Shown here in pieces: positions 50,430 through 61,209 of a DNA stretch of 64,000 nucleotides. Source of the stretch: Diphasiastrum complanatum (lineage: Eukaryota; Streptophyta; Lycopodiopsida; Lycopodiales; Lycopodiaceae); NCBI GenBank assembly GCA_029204225.1, contig CM055111.1, forward strand, positions 14,527,011 to 14,591,010. The letters are read 5' to 3'. Position 1 is the stretch's first letter, and the number at the start of each line of letters is the position of its first letter. A program made the translations under genes and the position numbers. The notes below the pieces were generated by a model, which saw only the letters and a list, made by a program, of their open reading frames with translations, did no database searches and was not told the DNA's origin.

Positions 50430-52075
50430 CTATTACAAATTGTTTTGAATAGCTTACCATTACAATATCAAAACTTTGTTATGACACTAAGTTTGAGCGA
50501 GAGATCGCCGACATTTGATGAGCTCAATGGTTTGCTACTTCAAGAGGAATTACGAAGACAAAACCTAATGTCTAGAGAAGATTTCAAGGAAGTGGGATTC
50601 TTTTCCAAGAATCAAGGTAAGAAGGGCAAGAAGAAAGGAGGCAAAAAGGATAAGAAGCAAGAAGGGAAGGACAATACGGAAAAAGGAGACAGTTCCAAAT
50701 CTAATCCAAAGAGAAATGGCAATTGTGATTTTTGTGGCAAGTATGGTCATTTTGCATTTGAGTGCAGGAAAAAGAAGGCTATCCAGGACAAGAAGCAGCA
50801 ATCAGGCAACGTCATTGAAGATGAAGACAAAAATGAAGCTGTGAGATGCTATGAGTTATTCTCAGCTTCAACATCAGAGATCTCTAAAGATTGTTGGTAT
50901 ATTGATTCTGGAGCAACGCAACATATGACACCACATCGTGAGTGGTTCACACAGTTTGATGACACTGGTCTAAATTCACATGTCAAACTTGGAGACAATT
51001 CTTCTTACGATATCAAAGGTAGAGGTACAGTGAGAGTACATTTACCTTCAGGGAATATAGGAGAAATTAAGAATGTTCTCTATGTTCCAGGCTTAAAAAA
51101 GAATTTTGGTATCAGAGCTGTATTCAGCTTGCAAAGAATCCAGTATTTCATAGCAGGTCAAAGCATATTGAAGTTCAGCAGCATTTTAAACGAGAAAAGT
51201 TACAAAGTGGTGAAGTAGAGTTGATCTACTGTGACACCAATGATCAAGTTTCAGATATCTTCACAAAAGAACTTGGTCATGAAAAATTTGAGAAGTTCAG
51301 GACTCTCCTAGGTGTTATTGATAATCAATTTTCCATTAAGGGGGAGTGTTAGAATTAATGGTTAATTGTAGAGGCCAGCCTGCGTGCTAGAAGGCCTATT
51401 TCTATTTTTAGTATACGTACTATCTATTTCAGTATAGGTACCTAAGTTAGTACCAATTTTAGTGAAAAGTATAGAAATCTATTTTAACCAAGTTAGCATA
51501 GATTTCTATTGTTAAGACTTCATAATAAGCATTTCAATTGCTATTGTAGTAGAATAGCTTTTGCTTTTCATTGTGGACAGCCTCTAATAGCTTTTGCTTT
51601 TCATTGTGGACAGCCTCTATAGTAGAGGCTGTCCACAATGAAAAGCAAGAGCTATTCTACTACAATAGCAATTGAAATGCTAATTATGAAGTCTTAACAA
51701 TAGAAATCTATGCTAACTTGGTTAAAATAGATTTCTATACTATTCTAGTAAAATTGGTACTAACTTAGGTACCTATACTAAAAATAGATAGTACCTATAC
51801 TAAAATAGTATAGAAATCTATTTTAACCAAGTTAGCATAGATTTCTATTGTTAAGACTTCATAATTAGCATTTCAATTGCTATTGTAGTAAAATAGCTTT
51901 TGCTTTTCATTGTGGACAGCCTCTATAAGAGTAGATGGGTGCCCACCTCCATTGTTATCTCAGTTTCAAGCTTATGAAGCATAGCTTCTTGCATTCTTCA
52001 GCTTGTGGTTGATGATTTGTGTGAGTACTAATAAGATTAGTTTACTCCGATTAGAGAATCTCTTCGATTCTAACA
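50430..52075 (+). mobile_element. Copia fossil (C) with a 729-bp 3' LTR
   Basis: Recognised parts: gag with a CCHC knuckle (CDFCGKYGHFAFEC near 50730), the protease region (DSGATQHMT near 50910), the extreme end of RNase H next to the LTR (DIFTKELG near 51255) and the polypurine tract AAGGGGGAG (51338-51346). The 3' LTR is 51347-52075, bounded by perfect inverted ends TGTTAGAAT and ATTCTAACA. Gag-protease is still well kept, suggesting moderate age, but most of pol is absent, so the element is broken. A large inverted repeat lies inside the LTR. Confidence 0.9.
51397..51927. repeat. Inverted repeat with a third copy inside a Copia LTR
   Basis: The arm at about 51397-51577 is repeated in reverse complement at about 51623-51793 and again in the first orientation at about 51794-51927. 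The arms include GTTAAGACTTCATAAT, GCATTTCAATTGCTATTGTAG and GCTTTTCATTGTGGACAGCC. They are almost identical, with a short loop. A partial extra copy fills 51578-51612. Confidence 0.93.
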
Positions 52076-52111
52076 CCACATACGGCTAGACCTTATTTAG
52101 GCTTTACATTA

Positions 52112-52489
52112 CTAGGGTGCCGAAGAGCCCACAGACTCGTCGTCCCGGTTAGGTGCATTATTCTGTCGCTCTGCCTCCTGGCTGGCCCAACGACGAAGGA
52201 CCCTTTCCTTGACCGTGGCCAGCTGTTTTGCAGTGTAGTTAGTTCCAATCCGCTGTGTTTCGTCGCCCTCGGCAGCGGGGGTAGGGGGGAGCAGATCCGA
52301 GAGTCGCAAGGCACAGGGCTGTAGCTTCGGGAGTCGCCCCATTATTTCTCGCTGGCTCTCGTGAAATTCTGCTTCTTGCTTCCAATGTCGTTCGTTGTGC
52401 CTGCGGACATCTTCCAAGAGCTTCACCCTCTGCGCACAAAGAAGACCGTCAAGCCATATACCACGATGGAAATAAACTACGAAAAACAA
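52112..52489 (-). CDS. Unknown ORF, second copy near 58.6 kb
   Basis: Minus-strand frame of up to 125 residues. The credible part starts after a possible splice acceptor (TGTGCGCAG near 52430) and reads RVKLLEDVRRHNERHWKQ, EFHESQREIMGRLP, then LLPPTPAAEGDETQRIG, KERVLRRWASQEAERQ. It is charged and helical, with no known motif. A closely similar copy on the plus strand at about 58585-58830 keeps most of these words, so it is part of a dispersed family, either a transposon-borne gene or a captured host exon. It ends 37 bp beyond the Copia LTR. Confidence 0.4.
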   Translation of the reverse strand: MFFVVYFHRGIWLDGLLCAQRVKLLEDVRRHNERHWKQEAEFHESQREIMGRLPKLQPCALRLSDLLPPTPAAEGDETQRIGTNYTAKQLATVKERVLRRWASQEAERQNNAPNRDDESVGSSAP

Positions 52490-52640
52490 ATAAGAAGCCT
52501 AAATTGCATGCGAATAGGTACAGGGCAAACGCTCACGTCAGTTGGTGTGCACCCTGCCATCTCAACCGACCCTCTCTCACAGCACACTGGCCCTCGCAGA
52601 GGTTCTCACAGGCTCCCACAGCCTCCCACTAGCTTCTTCT

Positions 52641-52645
<5 letters not shown>

Positions 52646-52695
<50 letters not shown>

Positions 52696-52739
52696 CTCCC
52701 TCTGTGTCCCTCCCTCCCTATACCCTATACCCTAAACCA

Positions 52740-52802
<63 letters not shown>

Positions 52803-52832
52803 TTGTGTCCCTCCCTCCCTATACCCTAAACC

Positions 52833-52888
<56 letters not shown>
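52646..52888. repeat. Three (CT)n arrays separated by a telomere-unlike CCCTATACCCTA spacer
   Basis: CT arrays at about 52646-52692, 52742-52798 and 52832-52886 are separated by two copies of TGTGTCCCTCCCTCCCTATACCCTA, showing a compound tandem duplication. Frames across them (Ser-Leu, Glu-Arg) are artefacts. The next 300 bp (52890-53240) is CT-rich low complexity. Confidence 0.95.
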
Positions 52889-52889
<1 letters not shown>

Positions 52890-53246
52890 CTATGGGCGCT
52901 GGCTGGCGCAGCTGTGGGCGCTGATGGATCGCGCCCCTCCACCACCATCGCCCTTCCCTCTCCCCCGCTGTCACCATCGCTCTCCCTTCTCCCCTCCACG
53001 TTGTCTCCTGCTCCCCTCTCTTCGCTGCCCTTCATCTATACCTCCATCATCTTCCTCACCTCCCCATCTCCCTCACCTTCTCCGCTTTCTTTGCAGTCCT
53101 CTCTTCCTCACCTCCATCGCTGTCCCCACACTCACCTTCTTGTTGCCCTCATCTTCCTCACCTTTATTGTTGTCCCCTCACCTCCCCCACCATCTTCCTC
53201 ACCTTCATCGCTGCCCCCACATTCTACCCACAGCATCTGCTGAAGC

Positions 53247-54261
53247 ATGGCTGAATGGCATTCAGTGAGTAGAAAGGGGAAAAAAACCCCTCCTTCTTCC
53301 TTTGTATTTTCAGCCACCCCTACTCTGGCCCCAAACCCTTTTACCTTGCCTAAACCTTCCCCTCCTTTGTCGCTACCCTCCACTCCTGCAGCCTCTAACC
53401 CCTCTTCCACGTCCCCTACCTCTTCTACTCTTTCATCTTCCTCTCCCTCCTTCACCCCTTTCTCCTCCTCCAAATCCTCGAGACCATCTTCATCCCCTTC
53501 GTCTACGTCTCTTTCTGATGCACTTTCATCTAGACTCCCTCAGTTAATTGAATCTCTCCAACAGACCAATGAATCTATGCTTGCCTTAATCAAGCAACAA
53601 GCATTCCAAATCTCCACTCTGGAGAATACGGTTATGGCCCTCCAGGGCAAAGTCGGCTTTCTTGAGGCTGATGTTACTTACCTCAAGAGTGAATTGGAGT
53701 CAGATGAAGAGACATAAGAAGTCGGCAATGCAGATTCGGAAGTTTTGGCAAAGCAGCTTCAGGAGTGGGTTCTCTCCCTGGAGCAGCAGTTTAGCGATCG
53801 AAAAACTCTTGGGCCGATGTGCTCAAAGGATCCAAGTAGGTTGTTTCCGAATCTATTCAAGAACATCAAAAGAGGATTTCAAGGCCCTCAATGTCAGAAT
53901 TAGAGGAGTTTCTTTTGCGGGTAAGGACCTCGTGGCTGAGGCAAATGCTTTCATTCAATCCACCTTTGGTCTCAAAGAGGATGTCGTATTTGCAGCTTGG
54001 GTGGGTAAGCTCCAACCCACAACAATGTTTCTGCGTTTCAAGGATGCTTTGCTTCGTCAAAAAATTCTACGTAAAAGAGGCTGCCTAAAAGGATCTACCA
54101 CCTTTATGGATGAAGACTTAACGCCTATTCAATGGGCTGAGAGGAAGAAAACTATCGTAGATGCTAAGGCCAACAGTTTGTGGGCTCACGACAAATCTAC
54201 AACGGCACACTCCGTCGCAAAAAACCTGCCTGTGATGACTCTGAAGGAAACCGTCTTGTGA
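53247..54261 (+). pseudogene. LINE ORF1 (coiled coil plus nucleic-acid-binding domain), frameshifted
   Basis: First part 53247-53717: starts MAEWHSVSRKGKKTPPSSF, then a Pro/Ser/Thr-rich region, then a coiled coil from about residue 95 (LPQLIESLQQTNESMLALIK). It stops at 53715. The second part, in another frame from about 53865, reads LNVRIRGVSFAGKDLVAEA, WVGKLQPTTMFLRFKDALLR and DEDLTPIQWAERKK, typical of the RNA-binding half of LINE ORF1 chaperones. So a frameshift separates the halves. Confidence 0.8.
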
Positions 54262-54263
54262 AC

Positions 54264-56309
54264 CTCCTTCTCAGTTCCTCTTCAGGTGCCTTTTGGCGTG
54301 AGTTTATCCCTCGTGCCCCACCCCCTCTTCTGGACGACTTACATATCTGGACCGACTATGCTACCCAACTTTACACTATACCCACTGATACGCCCATCTC
54401 CATCTCCTCGACCTTCAGACTTCACCTTTTTCACCCCTGACTTGGTTCGGGCAGCAATCGAAAAGCTAAAAACCCACTGTACCAGGGACATTGAGGACCT
54501 TGAATCTGAGCTACTAATTCACGCCCCCGATACCCTTGCCCCTACATTATCCACTCTCCTTAACCAGGCTGTTGTTGAGGGCTTCCCATCCTCTTGGTGC
54601 ACCAACATCATACATCCTATTCCCAAAAACGGTGACCCCATGGTACTTGGTAATTACCACACTATTATGATTGGGCGCGTTCTCGCAAAGTTATATGGCA
54701 CCATCCTCCAGTCTGCAGTTAGCTCAGAGGCAGAGTCCAGGAGATTACATGCTTTGGGTCAGGCAGGGTTCCGCGCTCATTATTCCACTACAGATCACAT
54801 ATTTACACTTCGAGCCCTTATTGAGGAAGCTAGACACAGGAGAGAAAAGGTTTTTGTTCCACGCCCATTACTTATCCAGAGACTCCGTGACCTGGGGTTC
54901 TCTACAAATATTATTCTAGCTGTCATGGCTCTCTATGAGGGTCTTGGGCTGCTTTCGTCATGGTAGTGGCATCTTTGAGCAGATCTGGAGTACTATTGGG
55001 GTTAAGTAGGGATGCTCTCTCTCACCAGTTCTCTTTGGGTTATATATTGACGAGCTAGAGCAGGTCATTTCTCAGTGTGATAAGGACGGTTGCCGGCTTG
55101 GGGACATTCTGGTTGCCATCCTTCTCTATGCGGATGATGTGGTATTAGTATTCCGTACCAGAGAGGGATTACAGAGACAGTTGGATTGTTTACACACCTT
55201 CTGTACCCAGTGGGGCTTAGGGGTGAACCTCTCGAAGACCAAAGTTATGGTCTTCAATATTTCTCGGGCCTCATGCAGCGCCAGGAGCTTACCCTTGATG
55301 GACAGTCCCTAGAGGTGGTCTCTTCCTACACTTACCTGGGTGTGCTCTTCTCTGGTCCTACCTACAGTATGAGACAGGCGACTACTTCTAGACTTGGGAA
55401 AGGTCACTCTTCCCTAGTCCAGCTGGACAGATTCTACTTCCGTAAGTCTATTCGGGATGCCCCGAGTAAGTGCAGACTGTTTGGCACCATCGCCACTATG
55501 TAGCAGAGATATGGTGTACAAGACTATCATCTTCACACTGGTCCAGCATTTCACGCTTACAGACCACTGTGTTAGCTCGCATGATCCGAGCGAAGCCCTC
55601 GGTACCACATTTAATCATCCTTGCGGAGTTTGCCACCCCCACTATTCAGCTTGAGGCAGCCTTCCAGCTTATCACATACATCCAGAGAGTTCAGGCACTT
55701 CCTGATACAGAACAGTGATATACACCACTTGACTTATGTCTCTCATCACCTTCAGACCCAGGGATACCGGCTATCATGGTTCTCTCAGGCATCACACTTT
55801 CTCATAGAAGCATTTGGTATCACTATCACTGATCTCCCTTTGGGCAACACCTGTACATTAGACGTTTTCTATACAGAGCATATCTCGACCGTACTTGGTG
55901 ACACCAGCTAGGGGTGAAGCCTGACTACTACCGGACTCACTTTCTGGAGCAGGATGCCACTGGTCTTCCAGTTTTACCTCGCTATTTATCCTCTGGACTA
56001 TCACACGGTCTCTGTTTCACTTTGGGACAGTTTAGAGTCTCCTCACATCAGTTGGCTATTGAGACAGGTAGATTCCAGAGTACGCCACGAGAGGAGAGAC
56101 TATGCCTGCTGTGTCCCCTACATGAGATAGAGTCCGAGGAGCACATCATCTTCAGATGCCCCATATATTATGAGATCAGAGGGAGATATCACTGTTTATT
56201 TCGGGACATGCCTACTACACTCAGAGCACTGATTGGATATGAGGATTCTCGCTGTGGTGCACTTATGTTACGGGAGATGGTCTTGTTGCGCAGGATATGT
56301 ACCAGATAG
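54264..56309 (+). pseudogene. LINE ORF2 reverse transcriptase, endonuclease lacking
   Basis: The linker (FWREFIPRAPPPLLDD near 54290) leads to reverse transcriptase: IIHPIPKNGDP and NYHTIMIGRVLAKLYG (54605-54705), GQAGFRAHYSTTDHI (54760-54800). The DFRKAFD block present in the 39.36-kb copy is missing near 54850. The active-site YADDVV is at 55127-55144 and YTYLGVLFSG near 55330. The C-terminus holds CLLCPLHEIESEEHIIFRC (about 56105-56160), a Cys-Cys-His-Cys knuckle. Frames change several times (near 54960, 55500 and 55720). The approx. 230-residue endonuclease that should precede the linker is not seen. Confidence 0.8.
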
Positions 56310-56809
56310 CTCACCAGCCACCTCCTAGCTCTCAAGCTCAGATTACGTCTTTCTTCACCGGGAGACGGACACGGTCTGATGACGACGACGACGACATACT
56401 ACCTCACCGATGTCAGAGACAGTGTATCACTCATAGTCATGCAGCAGTTTGCACTTCACGCCATGTTACGAGAGCACACAGTTTTCACCCTCCTAGAGGA
56501 CGTCAGCGACGACCCATGTTACCTCCTGTTGCAGCTCGTATCACATCCTTTTTCAGCAGCAGCACTACATGATATTACTCTACTCTTGGCAGCTATTTTG
56601 CTCCCCCCTTATGGATAGCTAGTAGTTTACAGTTATATTGCTCATTTCTCTTTTATGTATAGTTTTTTTTTCTTTTCTTGGAGACGTTTATATACGCTCC
56701 CTTGGTTTTCACATACTTGATATGTACTCCATTTGGTCTTATATGCCTTTTGGCATGGAAAAGACATTAATAAAGCTTTCTTTCTTTCTTTCTTTCTCCC
56801 TAGACCCGA

Positions 56810-56985
<176 letters not shown>

Positions 56986-57039
56986 CACGTGCGCGCGCGT
57001 TTTGAACGCGGCCAAACACCCTCTTTGTTTTTTTTTTCA

Positions 57040-57360
57040 AAAAGAAATACGCATCCGGGCCCCGGGCGCATTTTTGGACCCCGACGTGTCCGCGTCCGGA
57101 CGCTGGATGCGTCTGCTGGACGCGTCCAACGTCCAAAAAAATAAAAAATAAAAAAAACATGGACGTGTCTGACCACCGCGTGCGGGGGTCGGGCGCGTCC
57201 TGGTCTGGACGTCGGACGTGGATGCGAAAAGCCTGCGTCCGGCCCGGACCCTCATGTCTGATATATATATATATATATAGATATATAGATATATATCTAA
57301 GGAAGCGGATGGCGGACACGGACGCGCCAGGGGTGCGTCCGCGTCCGATTTTTTGAAAAA
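57040..57360. repeat. GC-rich element of GGACGCGTCC words (MITE-like)
   Basis: GCGTCC, GGACGC and the palindromes GGACGCGTCC and CGTCCGGACG recur between AT-rich pieces (57135-57155, TA run 57259-57297). CpG is far denser than in the surroundings. No reading frame looks real. It is built like the GGTTCGAACC unit at 32.2 kb. Ends are not defined. Confidence 0.55.
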
Positions 57361-57759
57361 AAAAATTTCAAAAAAAAAACAAGAATACAGGCACCTGCCC
57401 ACGCTGTTCCCCATCCCAAAAGCAAAATAAAAGCAATTTATGGCCCCTGTTTTTCCCCCGGAATTAATTATCAGAGGGTGTCTGGCACCCACCTGCCCCC
57501 TCCTGTTAAAAAATAGGAAAACGGTACCAAGAAAATTTGCAGCAGACCTAACCATTGGGCCATGCCTCTCATAACCTCAATATTACCAAACAACGATGAC
57601 TAATGAGCAGTTCATAAAGTATTACGAACCTTCATTGGGAACTAAGCTCCAAAAAAGTGGCAAAGAAAGCTCTGAGAGTGGTCTTGAGTGAAGATGATGG
57701 TTTGTATGGCAAACATATTACTGGTTTAGGGTTTAGGGTGCATCAGTGACTGTCTCAAA

Positions 57760-58080
57760 GAAGTGAATGCTCACCAGAGGATTGGAGAGAGGTGAACGCT
57801 CACCAGAAGAGTGACAAGCTCTCAGGACCAGAAGTCTCTGGATTAAATTAGGGCTCACCAGAAGAGTGACAAGCTCTCAAGACAGGAAACCACAAGACCG
57901 ACACACTACTATGTCTTATATGATGAGATCGGTTTCCCCTCGGATGTTTACTAACTACTTATGCAAAACTGTGTCATTCACTACAGAAAACCACAAGACC
58001 TATACACTACTGTGTCTCGGTTGATGAGATTGGTTTCTCCTCGGATGAACTTCAACAGCGTACTAATTACTTATGGCACT
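57760..58080. repeat. Two small tandem repeats
   Basis: GCTCACCAGAAGAGTGACAA plus GCTCTCA occurs twice (about 57799 and 57853). Then a unit of about 95 bp starting ACCACAAGACC.A.ACACTAC and containing TCCTCGGATG repeats at about 57890 and 57988. Non-coding. Confidence 0.75.
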
Positions 58081-58257
58081 ACTTCAACACACTACAATAC
58101 GCTGTCGAAATTTTGCGTACCAACATGGGGGCTCCCAGTTTTTAGGTCCCGACCGGACAAAGTGTCCCTGAAGCCCTGTTTAACGTCGAACTTCGGATGG
58201 ACGTTGTGGGCCGACCGTGGGCGTTTCCTCGTCCTGTTTGTTCCCACAGGTTCATAT

Positions 58258-59035
58258 CGAGGTTGTCCACTGGCCGAAACAGACGGCACCCGAAACGCAT
58301 CCCGTTTGGAGAAACGGGGCCGTCGGACGGAGAGTTACAAAACTAGTCCATTTCGCTTGACCTAATTGCGCTTCTCTCCAGTCGAAGGGCCATTTTGACC
58401 GAACGATACCCGAATCGAGCCAGGCTCGATACCCGAATCGAGCCAGGCTCGATCCCTTGGGTTTGTATCAGGATCACGAACCTGTGGACTGTGTTTCCGG
58501 ACCATTGATGCATTCTACACAGTACCATGGCCTATGTGATGGGATAGATTTAGGGAACGTCACGTGGGCAACTAATCAGAGCATGTCCTGGTAGATGTCC
58601 GCCGACACAATGAACAGAAGCAAGAAGCAGAATTTCACGAGAGCCAGCGAGAGATAATGGGGCGACTACCAGAGCTGCAGCTACGTGCCCTCATGGTCCT
58701 CGGGCCTACTCCCCCCTGCCCCAGCTGGCGAGGGCGAGGAAATGCAGCAGATTGGAATTAACTTCACTGTTGAACAACTGGCCATGGTCCGGGAAAGGGT
58801 CCCTCGTCGTCGGGCCAGCCAGTAGGTCTTCTGGTTCCCTGTAGTGAACGACGAGGTTGTCGGTTGGCCGAAACGGACGGCACCCGAAACGAAGCCTGTT
58901 TGGAGAAACTGGGCCGTCGGATAGAGAGCTGCAAAACTAGTCCATTTCACGTGACCTGATTGCGTTTCTGTCCCGTCGAACGTCCATTTTGACTAGACGA
59001 CACCCGAATCGAGCCAGGCTCGGTTTCTTGAGATC
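58258..59035 (+). repeat. Direct repeats flanking an unknown ORF copy
   Basis: A stretch of about 190 bp (58258-58460) recurs at 58850-59035: GGTTGTC...GGCCGAAAC, GACGGCACCCGAAACG, GTTTGGAGAAAC and CCCGAATCGAGCCAGGCTCG. The left copy has a further 24-bp duplication of ATACCCGAATCGAGCCAGGC. The 390 bp between them contains the copy of the unknown ORF (58585-58830). It could be a very small LTR-bearing element, but no primer site was found. Confidence 0.6.
58585..58830 (+). pseudogene. Broken copy of the unknown ORF at 52.1-52.5 kb
   Basis: Reads DVRRHNEQ, KQEAEFHESQREIMGRLP and further similar pieces, in more than one frame. Part of HNERHW is missing compared with the other copy and the frame changes near 58700. 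Function unknown. Confidence 0.55.
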
Positions 59036-59039
59036 GTAT

Positions 59040-60640
59040 CTATAAAGTCCTCAATCCAAGGATCCTATTCTAAGCATGCCAATCACAAGCAACACAAGGG
59101 AACCTGATGGTGGACAAACCAACCCAACCAAACCTAGATCGAACGGATCTAGCCCCCAAGCTATGGATCAATCACAAAGAGGAGAATGGCATCACACCAG
59201 CAGCATCCTGCCATCGGTCATGCTATCAAGCATACACTAGTGAGAGCCCAATAGGTATACTTATACCTTCCAAGGCCCATGCACCACTAGTAGTGCACTA
59301 TGACACCTCACTGGACACCTCTGCAGCCTATCTGGGCCACGTCATCCAACTCCCCAATGACTCACTGATAGACCCATACCAATCCACCATCAAGTGTTTA
59401 GGCCTACAACCATTAATTATGGCCCCAAATCCCTTATAGTCACAATTAACATACGGGTTGTCGGTCTACCGGTCCCTAGCGTGGACACGCTACCCGAGAC
59501 TAGTCATGGGCATGACATTCTTCCCCCCTTATTCAAGTTCTGTGCTCAGAACTTAAAACTGAGGAAGTTCCTCTTTAAGCTTCCTTCATGTTCCCAGGAA
59601 TCATCATCGTCTATACATCCCTTTCATTGAACTAGATTCTCGGTAACTATACGATTTCTCAATCGTTTAGTTCTAGTATCCAAGATCTTTCCGGGTTCAA
59701 GCGGAGACACCCCCAATGATTCATCTAACAGGTCCAATCGATCTCCAGATCCAAGATGCTCTCCTTCACGTAGACTCTTTCAGAGACAGTTTACGTGAAA
59801 TACAGGATGCACTTGTGATCCTTCTGGGAGTTCCAATTGGTAAGCTAAGTATCCGATCTTTTTTAAGATCTTAAACGGTCCTCTATATCTAGGGGACGAT
59901 TAGTAATGCTAGCCTGTACGCATTACACTTGAGTTTATCGGAATTCTCAAAAATACCCAATCTCCCACTTGGAAGTCTCTCGGTGACCTTTTCAGACTTG
60001 CATAATGTCAGTCCCCATCCTGGGTACACTAGACATTCTATAGCATTTCCTGCATATCATGTAGGAAATCCGCTATTTTCTGAAACTAGAACGCCCGAGT
60101 CTCTACCGCAATGGGTGATATAGGTTAAACACTATACGTAAGCACGCACGGGCTATAACCGGTAGCCAAATGCTTACTGTAACCCAATCTCCATCAAGGT
60201 GAATGCTATGAAAATATGAATAGATATCTTAACTGATCTTCTGATCTTGTAGGTAATCCTTCTTTTTAACCGATCAAGTATAACTAGAATCTGAACTATG
60301 ATTCGTCAATCATAATTCATCGGATTCTTGTCCTATACTTAATAAAAGAAGGTTACTACCAATGATTAGAAGAACTTTAAGTTAAGAGTCATCTCTAATT
60401 TAGCAAATACGACCGACCAAAAGTGACCAGCGAACTTCGAATCGCGAATGTTTATAATGCCACTTTGGTAATCCGTAAAGCCAAAACAGATACTCAAATA
60501 ATTACTTGGTTTTTACCCAAATAAACATAGTTGATTTGGTAAGATGTCCAGTCATTACCAAAATTCCACTATCTTGTTTATTCATCTGGGGTAATCTACC
60601 AATCACAATCCTTTCTTATGGATTAGGTATATCCTAGAAT
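59040..60640 (-). mobile_element. Chromodomain-bearing Gypsy (chromovirus) 3' region, fossil
   Basis: Minus-strand parts, right to left: integrase core remnant (about 60640-60130), the integrase GPF module (YRGPFKILKK near 59885), VHPVFHV near 59800, then a chromodomain (PEKILDTR, then LVQWKG-like and SWEHEG, about 59700-59590). A polypurine tract lies at 59522-59528 (complement of CCCCCCTT) and the LTR begins at about 59516 with TGTCATGCC. A chromodomain after integrase marks chromoviruses. It is a broken remnant with many lesions, therefore probably old. Confidence 0.75.
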
Positions 60641-60645
60641 CTGAG

Positions 60646-61200
60646 TTAAGATTCAACAATCCCAACCCTCCAGATTCCCGAAACCATACCATATCGTAAG
60701 AGTACATCATGAACCCTCTGTGGTACACTCCTGCCTAGGGGTCTCCCTCTGCCACGGGGGGGTCTCTGGGAAGAACTGCCTGCCTGTGATGCTCTGAGTC
60801 GTCTCTGCGTTATCTGTCTCTGGGCAGCAGCCTCTGTCTCCCTCACAAACTCTGACCAGCCATCATTGGAAAGGGGGCGTGATGCAGGAGTACTGGGTGG
60901 GGCACGTGGACCATCCCCCGCAAGGTCGACCGTCTCGTCTGAATCATATGTGGGCTTATCATCAGAGGAGGGCAATGGAACGTCAGCAGGGAGGGTGGTG
61001 GTCTCATCGGCATCGGCATCATGCGGTGGCGCTGGGTGTACCAGTGGCAGGGGCGGTGGCAGTGGGTGCACAAGTGGAAATAGAGTCCGCGGCATCTGTG
61101 GACGGCTCGCCGGGCTCAGCAGCTGGCTCATAATATGTCTAGCTTTTGGGGAACGTTGGATCAAGGCACACATTGTAAAAACAAACAACATGTTGATCAA
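60646..61200 (-). CDS. Unknown Pro/Ser-rich ORF, 184 residues
   Basis: Open frame on the minus strand, unusually GC-rich for the area. Pro-rich first half (PLVHPLPPPLPLVHPAPP), acidic middle (DDKPTYDSDETVDLAGDG), then a basic, glutamine-rich helix and an RG-rich stretch (QRPPRGRGRPLGRSVPQR). No known domain. It may be a host or transposon-derived exon; the direct neighbour is a chromovirus relic. The first ATG is not supported by any other evidence. Confidence 0.35.
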   Translation of the reverse strand: MINMLFVFTMCALIQRSPKARHIMSQLLSPASRPQMPRTLFPLVHPLPPPLPLVHPAPPHDADADETTTLPADVPLPSSDDKPTYDSDETVDLAGDGPRAPPSTPASRPLSNDGWSEFVRETEAAAQRQITQRRLRASQAGSSSQRPPRGRGRPLGRSVPQRVHDVLLRYGMVSGIWRVGIVES

Positions 61201-61209
61201 AGTTCTGCT

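Larger units (their letters stand above)
53247..56785 (+). mobile_element. LINE, longest copy, with ORF1, ORF2 and 3' tail
   Basis: Contains ORF1 (53247-54261), ORF2 from the linker before the reverse transcriptase to a C-terminal Cys/His knuckle (54264-56309), a 3' UTR, and the 3' end GGCATGGAAAAGACATTAAT then AAAGCTTTC(TTTC)n instead of poly(A). No apurinic-type endonuclease domain is seen between the ORFs. The same 3' end and reverse transcriptase occur at 38.97-40.13 kb, and a piece in reverse at 49.92-50.42 kb, so the family has been active. This copy is broken in both ORFs. Confidence 0.9.

Noticed and set aside
52914-53547. Pro/Ser/Leu-rich frames around 53.0-53.5 kb other than LINE ORF1
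   Set aside because: CT-rich low-complexity DNA read in alternative frames; only the frame starting at 53247 continues into a LINE-like coiled coil.
57720-57742. Telomere-like GGTTTAGGGTTTAGGG
   Set aside because: Only about two units, no array, so not an interstitial telomere.
57886-58080. CRISPR-like repeat-spacer pattern
   Set aside because: Only two imperfect long units in plant nuclear DNA; an ordinary tandem duplication.
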